From positions 248,001-312,000 of the forward strand of contig SEFP01000002.1 in assembly GCA_004144185.1 (NCBI GenBank): 64,000 nt of DNA, given 5' to 3'. The position numbers and the translations under genes were made by a program. This DNA is from Sphingobacteriales bacterium. GTDB taxonomy: Bacteria > Bacteroidota > Bacteroidia > Chitinophagales > Chitinophagaceae. Positions 25,604 to 33,641 of this stretch are shown here, one piece after another; position 1 is the stretch's first letter; every line of letters starts with the position of its first letter. A model generated the notes under the pieces. The model was not told where the DNA came from. It saw only the letters and a list, made by a program, of their open reading frames with translations, and did not search any database.

Positions 25604-26749
25604 TTAGAACGTCGTTCCGTGGGTGCGACGGATTACCATCTTTTTCAGAAATGGCAGTGCATTGAGCAGGCCCAGCACCGGTTGGAGCAATACCTCCTGA
25701 CTGAAGCGTCCCTGCAACACCCGTCCCATCGCCATCCGGGTCCGGAATTGACGGTTCCAAGCTTTTGTAAAGTCTTTCTCCATCGCCTTACGACTCTTGC
25801 GGCCGGCCAGAAAATCAGACCCTTGTTCAAACGCCAGTTGAGCACTGTGTAGGCCTACTGACATGCCGTTGCCACTGAGTGGCGGAATCATTCCGGCGGC
25901 ATCGCCGATACAAAGCACGCCATCTTCTACCGCCGTTCGTCGCTGAAAAGAGATGCCGGAAATAGCCAGCGGTTTTGGAAACAAAAATTGTGCATTTGCC
26001 CAGATGTGACGCAGGTGCGGATTCTGGCCCAGTACCGTCGCTTCGAGTTCCGGAATGCTGTTGCCGGCCGTTCGTAGGGCGTCGCCTTTCACCAGGTAGC
26101 ACAAACAAAGCCGGTCGTCCTCTACGTGCGAAATCCCGCAGTACCCCCCCGGAAAGGTGTGCAGCGCAATCAGGGGTTCCGGAAGGTCGCTGTACCGGAT
26201 ATGATGTTTGATGCCTACCCAGCCGTCCAGTACCGGGTCATCGTTCCGGAGAAAGGGCCGCTGAAGCTGCACATCCAGATTGCTTTTCTTCCCCCAGCTT
26301 CCCAGCACCAGCCGGCCGGAATACAATCCACTGCTGGTTTGTACCTCAAAACGCCCGTTGGCCTGTGTGACTCCAGTGACTCCAGTGACTTTGGTTTGCG
26401 TCAGAATGGTAGCACCGGCAGCAGCGGCACTACGGGCCAGCGCCGCATCAAAGGCATAGCGACTCAACCCGATTCCTCCGAGCGGAAGCTGCACCTGTAA
26501 AGAAGGCCCTTTGGGAGTCGTCAGTAGCAGCCGGTCGATCTGCGGCAGCGGTTGTTGCAAGACGTCCAGACCGATGCGTTCCAGAAACGGCACGCTTTCC
26601 CGGCTGATGTATTCGCCACAGACCTTATGGCGCGGATACTGGTCTTTTTCAAAAACGGCCGTCCGGTACCCTGCACGGGCAAATAACGTGGCCGCTGCCA
26701 GACCGGCAACGCCTCCTCCGATAATCAGTACGTCATATTCCGTGTTCAT
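25604..26749 (-). CDS. FAD-dependent oxidoreductase, geranylgeranyl-reductase-like family
   Basis: Flavoprotein monooxygenase/reductase-type enzyme. The N-terminus EYDVLIIGGGVAGLAAATLF is the FAD dinucleotide-binding motif, followed by FEKDQYPRHKVCGEYIS, typical of geranylgeranyl reductase-like and aromatic hydroxylase flavoproteins. The second FAD motif is LCIGDAAGMIPPLSGNGMSV. The ATG at 26749 overlaps the preceding methyltransferase stop by ATGA, so the ORF start at 27112 is spurious. Last gene of the ubiA-PKS-methyltransferase operon; by analogy with the SrsC hydroxylase of Streptomyces it could hydroxylate or reduce the phenolic lipid product (inference). A small 9-bp tandem repeat encodes VTGVTGVTQ. 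Confidence 0.85.
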   Translation of the reverse strand: MNTEYDVLIIGGGVAGLAAATLFARAGYRTAVFEKDQYPRHKVCGEYISRESVPFLERIGLDVLQQPLPQIDRLLLTTPKGPSLQVQLPLGGIGLSRYAFDAALARSAAAAGATILTQTKVTGVTGVTQANGRFEVQTSSGLYSGRLVLGSWGKKSNLDVQLQRPFLRNDDPVLDGWVGIKHHIRYSDLPEPLIALHTFPGGYCGISHVEDDRLCLCYLVKGDALRTAGNSIPELEATVLGQNPHLRHIWANAQFLFPKPLAISGISFQRRTAVEDGVLCIGDAAGMIPPLSGNGMSVGLHSAQLAFEQGSDFLAGRKSRKAMEKDFTKAWNRQFRTRMAMGRVLQGRFSQEVLLQPVLGLLNALPFLKKMVIRRTHGTTF

Positions 26750-27459
26750 ACCGAATGGTGAATAACCAGATACCGAAACGCCCATTGCCAGGAAACAACC
26801 GGCTGTGGCAGTGCGGCCTTCCGGAAAATGTCCTGCCAGTCGGCTTTCCGGAAACTGCGCAATACAGATACCGGTGCATCGTTGCGAACCAGATAGCTTT
26901 TGGAAAAAACGCGTGTCAACAGGCGAATGGAATGATACGCCAGCGGATGGCGGTGCAAATCGTTGATAAAAAAGCCCAGTTGACTGTTTTGAGCCAGCCA
27001 CCGGACCTGAGCCACCAGTGTTTCGCTGGCAAAGTGGTGACAAAACAGAGAGGAAAACAGAATGTGTGGTCGCTTGTTTTCCGGAAACGGCACAGCGGCG
27101 TAGTCGCTGCACAACCAGGTTACCCGTTCGGGTGGAATGCCGGAATGGGCTTTTGCAAAAGCAATGCAGCCGGCTTTTAAATCAATACCGGTCAGGGCAT
27201 ATGGAATCCCGATCTGATCAAGCAGCTGACTGATGATCCGCAGATTATCGCCCCCGCCGCAACCGATTTCAGCGATCCGGACGGGTTCGCTTCCGGAATA
27301 CCCGGCCAAAAGATTCTTTAAACCGTTGCGCGTAATGCAATGACCGCCCAGCAGCGTATTAATCCGGTTCAGTTCACGCAGGTTCTGCACCAGATCGGCG
27401 TCCGGGATCCCGTCGTCGTCGAGCAGCTCTGGTTGAGAAGATCGTCGCGCCCAGTTCAT
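26746..27459 (-). CDS. SAM-dependent methyltransferase, class I
   Basis: Cytoplasmic class I methyltransferase of 237 residues. The SAM-binding motif I is VRIAEIGCGGGDNLRI, followed by the acidic motif LTGIDLKAGCIAFA and a motif at FSSLFCHHFASETLV. The start ATG (27459) overlaps the PKS stop by four bases and its own stop overlaps the start of the FAD oxidoreductase, so the three genes are translationally coupled. In comparable clusters the methyltransferase modifies the polyketide ring, which is the inferred job here. Confidence 0.85.
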   Translation of the reverse strand: MNWARRSSQPELLDDDGIPDADLVQNLRELNRINTLLGGHCITRNGLKNLLAGYSGSEPVRIAEIGCGGGDNLRIISQLLDQIGIPYALTGIDLKAGCIAFAKAHSGIPPERVTWLCSDYAAVPFPENKRPHILFSSLFCHHFASETLVAQVRWLAQNSQLGFFINDLHRHPLAYHSIRLLTRVFSKSYLVRNDAPVSVLRSFRKADWQDIFRKAALPQPVVSWQWAFRYLVIHHSV

Positions 27460-28547
27460 ACCGGTTGCAGGATCACGCTTTCCATCGTCAGGCCGGGACC
27501 AAAGGCCACTCCAAATACCTTCTCAGCAGGATTCAGAAGCGCCGAATGCCAGAGTTTTCTCAGGACGAAAAACAAGGTTGCCGAAGACAGGTTGCCGACT
27601 TCGCGCAGCACCTCGTAAGACGCCTGAAGATCCTCCCGATGAAGGGAAAGTCCTTTTTCCAGTGCCGCCAGGATGCGTTTGCCGCCCGGATGAATGCACC
27701 AGGAGCCGATCACTTCTTTCGGGATGCCCGCCTTATCTAGGGCCCGTTGCAGCAAAGGTCCAATATCGGCACCCAGTAAATCGGGCACATAGCTCGTCAG
27801 CCGCATCAGAAAGCCTTTAGACGACAGGTTCCAGGCCATCTCGTCGCGACCCTGCCACAGTACTTCCGAATAAAACGATTGAATGGCCAGTCCCGGGGCC
27901 GGATGCGAATCGGAGGTCACCAGTACCGCAGAGGCACCATCGCCAAACAAAGCGGCCGATACGGCACTTTCCAAATCATAGGCATTCTGAAAGTGCAGCG
28001 TACACAGTTCGGCACAGACCACCAGCACTTTTGCGTCCGGAGTCGTATCGGCAAAAGCCTGGGCCAGCTTCAATCCATGAATCGCTGCATAGCAGCCCAT
28101 AAAATTTACCGCAGTGCGGTGGGTGTCCGAGGGAAGTCCCAGCGCTTCCATGACCCGGAGTTCCAGTCCCGGTGCGCTGAGACCGGTACAGCTAACGGTA
28201 ATCAAATGGGTGATCTGGCTGTTTTCCAAACCTGTTTGGTGCAGACAATCGATAGCGGCAGCGGTAGCGAGCGGCGGACTTTCAAGGGCATAACGCTCCA
28301 TGCGCGCTTCGAGAGCCGGGCAGCCGTCTGCCACCTCAAAGAAGGTTTTATTGTCCGGATGATGCTCCAGAAAATCGGGCAGCACACTGTGGCGGGTAGC
28401 AATGCCACTCTGGTGATACAAAAATTTCAGTTTTCGGGCTTCGGGAGTGCCTTCAATGCCATACGCCCGCTGCATAAACAGCAGAATTTCTTCCTGCGGG
28501 ATGGCATGAGCCGGAAGGGCAGTGCCAATGGAAATAATTTTAGCCAA
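27456..28547 (-). CDS. Type III polyketide synthase (chalcone synthase-like)
   Basis: Homodimeric ketosynthase that extends an acyl-CoA starter with malonyl-CoA. The catalytic triad is visible: Cys152 in NFMGCYAAIHGL, His286 in WCIHPGGKRIL and Asn319 in EVGNLSSATLFF. GFGPGL-type C-terminal motif is present as GVAFGPGLTMES. The start is taken as TTG 28547 (MAKIISIGTALPAH), which overlaps the ubiA stop by eight bases; the ORF opening at TTG 28568 adds seven unlikely residues. Length 363 is normal. It is most like bacterial alkylresorcinol/alkylpyrone synthases by context, but the product is not determinable. Confidence 0.9.
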   Translation of the reverse strand: MAKIISIGTALPAHAIPQEEILLFMQRAYGIEGTPEARKLKFLYHQSGIATRHSVLPDFLEHHPDNKTFFEVADGCPALEARMERYALESPPLATAAAIDCLHQTGLENSQITHLITVSCTGLSAPGLELRVMEALGLPSDTHRTAVNFMGCYAAIHGLKLAQAFADTTPDAKVLVVCAELCTLHFQNAYDLESAVSAALFGDGASAVLVTSDSHPAPGLAIQSFYSEVLWQGRDEMAWNLSSKGFLMRLTSYVPDLLGADIGPLLQRALDKAGIPKEVIGSWCIHPGGKRILAALEKGLSLHREDLQASYEVLREVGNLSSATLFFVLRKLWHSALLNPAEKVFGVAFGPGLTMESVILQPV

Positions 28548-29391
28548 AACGGTGCGGAAGAATAGCAAGCAGAAAGAAAGCGATATTGGTACAACTGGCG
28601 GCCCGCCAACTCATTTGCATGGTATGGCGATAGTCGGCCACGGCAGGATTCCGGAAACACTGCAGAGCCCAGCGCAGAAACCAAATCAGGACCGGTGTGA
28701 GCAAAACCAGCAGGATGCCAAAATGCAACAGCCTTCCGGAGGTGTAAAACCAGTCGCCTAAAGTTAGAAACGCAGCGCCATACAAGGCAGCACAATACAG
28801 AAACGTGCCCCGGACACCCAGCGCCGCCGAAATCGTCCGGACGTGATCCTCCCGATCCTGCTGATGCTGGTAAATCTGCGTGACCGGATAGAATGCGCCA
28901 AGCAACAACGTACTTACCACCAGCCCGTGCATCGGCACAGCCGGGTTGCCGGAGATAGCAGCATACGTCGCGAAATAAACCAATGCGCCCTGCGACACCA
29001 CGACAGTCAGATACCCCAAGACGGGATATTTCTTGAGACGAACACCCCGAAAACTGTACAGCCGCGAAAGCACGATGTAAGCACCTATACATCCCATAAA
29101 CAACGGACTGATCAGTGCCGATAGCCCGATGGCCAGTACATCAACACCTGCTGTCAGCGGCCCGATAACAGGTGGAACGGCTTCCGGATGCTCAATACCT
29201 CCGATAGGCCCCGTATCGCGGTCTTGCAGGCTGTTATACGCATTGCTGGATGGGTAAACCAGTCCATGAAGGATCAGGAATGCCAGCAGTGCAGGAACCA
29301 CCCGGATGGTTTCGACCGTTGCTAATGCCAGCAGAAACACCGGCAGCAGCAGAAACGAAAACGAAAGCCGGAAATGGCGGAGGAGATGCAA
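28540..29391 (-). CDS. UbiA-family prenyltransferase
   Basis: Integral membrane aromatic prenyltransferase-type protein with about eight to nine hydrophobic helices. The two prenyl-diphosphate/magnesium motifs are present in variant form: NAYNSLQDRDTG near residue 50 and YQHQQDREDHVRT near residue 175. The start codon appears to be TTG (29391), since an in-frame stop lies three codons upstream. A TACATTTG box at 29417-29424 gives a ~19 nt leader. It leads the four-gene operon with type III PKS, methyltransferase and FAD oxidoreductase; the inferred role is prenylation of the polyketide-derived ring. Confidence 0.85.
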   Translation of the reverse strand: MHLLRHFRLSFSFLLLPVFLLALATVETIRVVPALLAFLILHGLVYPSSNAYNSLQDRDTGPIGGIEHPEAVPPVIGPLTAGVDVLAIGLSALISPLFMGCIGAYIVLSRLYSFRGVRLKKYPVLGYLTVVVSQGALVYFATYAAISGNPAVPMHGLVVSTLLLGAFYPVTQIYQHQQDREDHVRTISAALGVRGTFLYCAALYGAAFLTLGDWFYTSGRLLHFGILLVLLTPVLIWFLRWALQCFRNPAVADYRHTMQMSWRAASCTNIAFFLLAILPHRFG

Positions 29392-29416
29392 AACCAGTCA
29401 GGAAAGTTGAAGAGAA

Positions 29417-29424
29417 CAAATGTA
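29417..29424 (-). promoter_or_regulatory. -7 promoter box of the ubiA-PKS operon (TACATTTG)
   Basis: Exact TAnnTTTG match on the minus strand; predicted transcription start near 29410. No clear -33 TTTG. Confidence 0.45.
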
Positions 29425-29464
29425 ATCGAAGCGGCCTGTGATTTTCCGGAAGAATCGGGGTTCA

Positions 29465-29498
29465 TAAAAAAGACGCGATGAATCGCGCCTTTTTTTTA
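29465..29498 (-). terminator. Terminator after the PPOX-family gene
   Basis: AAAAGACGCGAT pairs with ATCGCGCCTTTT (one mismatch) around a two-base loop with A/T runs on both sides. It is 22 bp past the stop of the gene at 29520 and separates it from the ubiA operon promoter. Confidence 0.82.
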
Positions 29499-29519
29499 GA
29501 GTTTAGGTCCTGGGCAGGA

Positions 29520-30056
29520 TTAGACGTGCAGCTTGCCTTCAATCGAATCGTCCAGTGTCTGGCCAATGGCAGCACCGATCATCTGCTTTGCAAACGCGAC
29601 CATTTCGCCGTGCTTGGTATCCCAATAGTAGCCTTCCTGTGGTACGACCCGAAGCACCGTAATACGGGGGTCATCTACACCTTCTGTAAACCAGGTTTTG
29701 AGGATCGGTTCCCACAATTCCTTGATTTTAGCCTGATCTCTGGAAACCGACGCTTCACCGAACAGCACCAGAAAATCGGAATGGGATGATCCCTGAAACA
29801 GCAGCCGCACTTTTGAAGCCTGTGCAATGTCTGCATTCTTATGGCTATCAGACGAGCTCAAAAACCAACAGGTTCCGTCTTCGTCTACTTTCTGCACAGC
29901 CATGGGCCGGGACGCTTCCGGATTGCTATTGGCGGAAGCGGTACAAAAAAAGCAGACACCCGCTTTCTTGATCAGCTCGTGCATTTTCTTGCCGGCTTCC
30001 GTTCCGGAAAGGTCTTTATAATTGTCTTCGGGTTGATTGCGATTGATAGAATCCAT
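29520..30056 (-). CDS. Pyridoxamine 5'-phosphate oxidase-family protein (general stress protein type)
   Basis: FMN- or F420-binding split-barrel protein of the general-stress-protein-26-like branch. KKAGVCFFCTASANSNPEASRPMAV and TCWFLSSSDSHKNADI fit the family, as do VRLLFQGSSHSDFLVLFGEA and the C-terminal YYWDTKHGEMVAFAKQMIGA. Length 178. The substrate is unknown. It is 60 bp downstream of the NADPH-dependent FMN reductase on the same strand, so the two flavin proteins may be co-expressed. Confidence 0.87.
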   Translation of the reverse strand: MDSINRNQPEDNYKDLSGTEAGKKMHELIKKAGVCFFCTASANSNPEASRPMAVQKVDEDGTCWFLSSSDSHKNADIAQASKVRLLFQGSSHSDFLVLFGEASVSRDQAKIKELWEPILKTWFTEGVDDPRITVLRVVPQEGYYWDTKHGEMVAFAKQMIGAAIGQTLDDSIEGKLHV

Positions 30057-30115
30057 GGTATTTAATTGCTTCTAAACGATAAAACAGGCTGCCGGTAGGC
30101 GTACAGACAAGCGGA

Positions 30116-30673
30116 CTACGAGGTATGTGCTTTGACCCAACGGGCGTACGAATCGATAAAGTGCTTCACAAAATTTTCGGTGTCTTCATTTTTAATCGCA
30201 CCGTTTTCGTCGAAAAGTTCTTCTGCTTTCCCGATATAGGCTTCGGGCTGCTGCATCATCGGAATGTTGAGGTATACCGCGCACTGGCGCAGATGGTGAT
30301 TGGCTCCAAAACCGCCCAGGGCACTGATGGAAACGCTGACAACACCACCCGGTTTCCCGTTCCAGGAATTTTTACCGTAGGGCCGGGAGGCGATATCCAG
30401 CGCGTTTTTCAGAACAGCAGGCAGGGAACGGTTGTATTCCGGGGTCACAAACAAAATGCCGTCGGCTGCGTCAATCGATTCTTTAAACTGTTTCCAGGAT
30501 TCCGGAAAATCACTTTCCAGATCCTGGTTGTACATCGGTAAGTCTTTAATTTCTACAATCTCCAGTTCCAGTGTCTCCGGTGCCAGTTTGGCAAGTGCAT
30601 GAGCCATTTTGCGATTGAACGATTCTTTCCGCATGCTGCCGACGATTACTGCAATTTTTTTCTTTAAGGCCAT
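30116..30673 (-). CDS. NADPH-dependent FMN reductase-family protein
   Basis: Flavodoxin-like FMN reductase/azoreductase of 185 residues. The flavin phosphate loop is VGSMRKESFNRKMA; the flavin ring loop is FVTPEYNRSLPAVLKNALDI, with YGKNSWNGKPGGVVSVS following, all characteristic. The ATG at 30673 (MALKKKIAVIVG) is chosen over the ORF start at 30826, which lies in the rny terminator hairpin. A possible role is supplying reduced flavin or detoxifying quinones; nothing in the sequence decides between them. Confidence 0.88.
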   Translation of the reverse strand: MALKKKIAVIVGSMRKESFNRKMAHALAKLAPETLELEIVEIKDLPMYNQDLESDFPESWKQFKESIDAADGILFVTPEYNRSLPAVLKNALDIASRPYGKNSWNGKPGGVVSVSISALGGFGANHHLRQCAVYLNIPMMQQPEAYIGKAEELFDENGAIKNEDTENFVKHFIDSYARWVKAHTS

Positions 30674-30778
30674 TGTTGAATGTTGGAGGAAGTAACAGGA
30701 ATAGTATAGAAAATTTGTGCCACAAGGATTCCGTTGTCTGGCTGATGGGGCTCCATTCTCCGGTAAAAGCAGCCGCAT

Positions 30779-30818
30779 AAAGAAGCGGCCTTCCGGAAAT
30801 CCGGAAGGCCGCTTCTTT
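30779..30818 (-). terminator. Hairpin after rny built from two TTCCGGA motifs
   Basis: A 19-bp perfect stem, AAAGAAGCGGCCTTCCGGA paired with its complement, with a two-base AA loop. The inner part is a pair of TCCGGA units in inverted orientation. It begins 16 bp after the rny stop. The U-run on the minus strand is only three bases, so it may also act as an mRNA 3'-end stabiliser. Confidence 0.75.
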
Positions 30819-30833
30819 TCATACAAAAACTTT

Positions 30834-32471
30834 TTAACGGGCTACACTCACCGCGCGGGTTTCGCGGATAACAGTGACTTTAATCTGGCCCGGAAACTGC
30901 ATTTCCTTTTGAATCTTATCAGCGATATCGAACGACAACTGAGCGCTTTCGCTGTCGCTAACCTTGTCCGCTTCTACCATTACCCGAAGTTCCCGTCCGG
31001 CCTGGATCGCATACGCTTTTTCCACGCCTTTGTAGCTCTGCGCCAGTGCTTCCAGATCTTTGATCCGTTGGATGTACTGCTGCATCATCTCGCGACGGGC
31101 ACCGGGACGGGCACCTGAGATGGCATCACAGGCCTGTACAATCGGGGAAATGATGTATTGCATCTCCATCTCATCGTGGTGCGCTCCAATAGCGTTGACG
31201 ACCGCAGCATGCTCACCGGCTTTCTCAGCCAGTTTAGCACCCAGCAAAGCGTGGCTCAGTTCGGTTTCCTCATCCGGAACCTTACCGATATCGTGCAGCA
31301 AGCCGGCACGTTTAGCCAGTTTAACGACTTTCTGACCCAGTCCCAGTTCGGCCGCCATAATGCCGCAAAGGGTAGCCGTTTCTTTGGAGTGGTGCAACAG
31401 GTTCTGGCCGTAGGAAGAGCGGTAGCGCATCTTGCCTACGACGCGAACAAGGTCTTTGTGAAGGCCGTGAATGCCCAGTTCGATGATGGTCCGCTCACCG
31501 ATCTCCATAATCTGCTCTTCGAGCATTTTACGGGTTTTCTCAACTACTTCTTCAATACGTGCCGGGTGAATCCGGCCATCCTGTACCAGCTTTTGCAGCG
31601 CCAGCCGGGCAATCTCACGACGGAGCGGATCAAAGCAGGACAACACAATCGCCTCAGGCGTATCGTCAATAATCAGATCCACGCCGGTAGCCGCTTCCAG
31701 CGCCCGGATGTTACGGCCTTCCCGACCGATAATCTGCCCCTTAACCTCATCACTTTCCAGGTTAAAGACCGTCACTGCATTTTCAATCGCCTGTTCCGAG
31801 CCACTACGTTGAATGGTCTGGATGATAATTTTCTTGGCTTCTTTATTGGCGTTCACTTTGGCTTCTTCCATGATTTCCTTTACATGGGCCATAGCAGCAG
31901 TGCGCGCTTCTTCCTTGATGGATTCGATCAACTGCAACCGGGCATCTTCTGCCTTCAGTCCGGAAACTTTTTCCAGCTCTTCGCGGTAGCGCTCCTGATG
32001 CAACAATAACTCTTGTTGCACGGCATTCAGTTGCTCCTGCTTTTGCGCGGTGGCAGCCAGTTCTTTGGTCAGCTTCTCACGTTCGGCTTCATTTTGGCTG
32101 ATCGCCTTTTGAAATTCGCCTTTTTCTTTTTGCAGGTCCTGCCGTTCTTTTTGCAGGGTCTGGTATTTCTCGGTATTGCTTTGCTGATGCTGCTTCAGCT
32201 TGGCTTCGCTTTCCTGAAGCCGCTGGGTCCGTTGCCGCACATCTTCATCATGCTTTTCCTTTAATTCCAGGAAATGCTGCTTGGCTTCGACCGACTTTGT
32301 TTTTTTCAATGCTTCAGCTTCACGCTGGGCATCTTCGAGGAGCCGTTTGGCGGCGGCTTCGGCTTCGGCCAGTTGCGCACCGCTGTTTTTAGCAGAAAGT
32401 GCTTTGCCGATAAAAAATCCGATCGCTAAGGTTACCAGCCCTATTATGATGCTTACTAAACCACTATCCAT
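30834..32471 (-). CDS. rny: Ribonuclease Y
   Basis: Membrane-anchored endoribonuclease initiating mRNA decay. N-terminal helix [22 protein letters not shown], a long charged coiled coil (~30-210), a KH domain ([20 protein letters not shown]) and an HD phosphohydrolase domain with [12 protein letters not shown] and GAHHDEME. Length 545, close to the usual ~520. Its own promoter box (TACCTTTG, plus-strand CAAAGGTA at 32573-32580) lies ~100 bp upstream, divergent from the NlpC/P60 promoter. Confidence 0.95.
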   Translation of the reverse strand: MDSGLVSIIIGLVTLAIGFFIGKALSAKNSGAQLAEAEAAAKRLLEDAQREAEALKKTKSVEAKQHFLELKEKHDEDVRQRTQRLQESEAKLKQHQQSNTEKYQTLQKERQDLQKEKGEFQKAISQNEAEREKLTKELAATAQKQEQLNAVQQELLLHQERYREELEKVSGLKAEDARLQLIESIKEEARTAAMAHVKEIMEEAKVNANKEAKKIIIQTIQRSGSEQAIENAVTVFNLESDEVKGQIIGREGRNIRALEAATGVDLIIDDTPEAIVLSCFDPLRREIARLALQKLVQDGRIHPARIEEVVEKTRKMLEEQIMEIGERTIIELGIHGLHKDLVRVVGKMRYRSSYGQNLLHHSKETATLCGIMAAELGLGQKVVKLAKRAGLLHDIGKVPDEETELSHALLGAKLAEKAGEHAAVVNAIGAHHDEMEMQYIISPIVQACDAISGARPGARREMMQQYIQRIKDLEALAQSYKGVEKAYAIQAGRELRVMVEADKVSDSESAQLSFDIADKIQKEMQFPGQIKVTVIRETRAVSVAR

Positions 32472-32572
32472 TAGTTATGAGTGTCTTTTTTTATTAAATG
32501 GGTGAGAAAAAAGGATTGTTTTAGCATCCGGAAGCACTTTTAAGAGGGCCACCGGAACGAAAAAACAGCATA

Positions 32573-32580
32573 CAAAGGTA
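32573..32580 (-). promoter_or_regulatory. -7 promoter box of rny (TACCTTTG)
   Basis: Exact TAnnTTTG on the minus strand. The predicted start near 32566 gives a ~95 nt leader. It is back to back with the NlpC/P60 promoter at 32622-32650. Confidence 0.5.
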
Positions 32581-32621
32581 ATCAAAACCCATCAGGCCTC
32601 TAAGCGTGCTTCCGGTACTTC

Positions 32622-32650
32622 TTTGCCAATATCCGGATGGCGTAGTTTTG
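32622..32650 (+). promoter_or_regulatory. Promoter of NlpC/P60 gene (TTTG-N17-TAGTTTTG)
   Basis: TTTG at 32622-32625, a 17-bp spacer, and TAGTTTTG at 32643-32650. The predicted transcription start is ~32657 and the ATG is at 32659, so the mRNA would be leaderless or nearly so. Confidence 0.55.
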
Positions 32651-32658
32651 TGCCTTCA

Positions 32659-33498
32659 ATGGCTGCTTATCCGCTTCTCGTCTGTACCGTTTATGCTGCG
32701 CCGCTGCGTGCCACGGCTACGCACCGCGCCGAGCAGGTCAGCCAGCTGCTTTTCGGTGAAACGGCGCAGTTGCTGGAAGAGGATGCCAATGGCTGGTGCC
32801 GGGTTCAATGCACCTGGGATGGCTACGAAGGCTGGTGCCGGCGCTCGATGCTGCTGGATGTTTCCGGACGAAACGCGCGCATGGGTGGCAACAAAATGGT
32901 GATGAGCAGCCGCAGTTTTTTACAGACGGCTGAAGGCGGCGAAATTCCGTTGCCACTGGGTGCTATGCTTTGGGGACTGCGGCACAATCTGGTGGATCTG
33001 GGGTTTACAAAAGGCTGCTTTAAAGGTCGCCGCGAGCGTTTGAGCCATCTTTCAGTGGCTAAAAATGATCCGGTGGCTGCCGCGATGCAGTACCGCGAGA
33101 CGCCTTATGGCTGGGGCGGTCGCACCCAGGCCGGCATCGACTGTTCCGGACTGATCCAAATGGCGTTTAAACTGTGTGGGCAGGCGGTCCCGCGCGATGC
33201 GTGGCAACAGGCCTTGATTGGTGAAACGGTGGATTTTCTCCAACATTCCCAAAGCGGGGATGTCGCTTTCTTTGACAATGAGGACGGGCGCATCATACAC
33301 GTAGGGTTGCTGGTAGATCCGTCACATATTCTGCACGCTACCGAAACCTCGGGCCGTACGGTCATTGACCGGATTGATGGTGAAGGCATCATTAGTGTCC
33401 AGCTCCGGAAACGAACCCATCGCCTGCGTGTTATTAAGCGCTTCTTCGGAACCGCCAACCAGCCGGCGGATGCAGCCGTACAGGCGGAGTTATTCTAA
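32659..33498 (+). CDS. NlpC/P60 (C40) family peptidase with SH3-like domain
   Basis: Cell-wall endopeptidase type. An N-terminal bacterial SH3-like domain (VSQLLFGETAQLLEEDANGW, YEGWCRRSMLLDV) is followed by a second poorly conserved SH3-like stretch. The catalytic NlpC/P60 domain has RTQAGIDCSGLIQMAF (catalytic Cys162), GDVAFFDNEDGRIIHVGLLV (catalytic histidine) and HILHATE. Length 279. The start at 32659 rather than 32623 is supported by the promoter placement. No clear cleavable signal peptide is seen. It presumably cuts the D-Glu-DAP bond, consistent with the DAP-type MurE in this window (inference). Confidence 0.87.
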   Translation: MAAYPLLVCTVYAAPLRATATHRAEQVSQLLFGETAQLLEEDANGWCRVQCTWDGYEGWCRRSMLLDVSGRNARMGGNKMVMSSRSFLQTAEGGEIPLPLGAMLWGLRHNLVDLGFTKGCFKGRRERLSHLSVAKNDPVAAAMQYRETPYGWGGRTQAGIDCSGLIQMAFKLCGQAVPRDAWQQALIGETVDFLQHSQSGDVAFFDNEDGRIIHVGLLVDPSHILHATETSGRTVIDRIDGEGIISVQLRKRTHRLRVIKRFFGTANQPADAAVQAELF

Positions 33499-33545
33499 AT
33501 ATTTTCCGGAGTCCCGTCAATTTCTTCTTAGCCTACACATTTAAT

Positions 33546-33572
33546 GCGGGCTTCGATAGGCTCAGCCTGATA
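33546..33572. repeat. Solitary REP-like arm
   Basis: GCGGGCTTCGATAGGCTCAG continuing to CCTGATA matches one arm of the REP units at 3063-3260 in inverted orientation. It lies between the convergent NlpC/P60 and repeat-protein genes. Confidence 0.6.
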
Positions 33573-33641
33573 GTTCGCTTATCTATTTTTAATCTAATAG
33601 CAATTTAATTCAAGAAGAAATTTATCCGGAAAACCAGTTTC

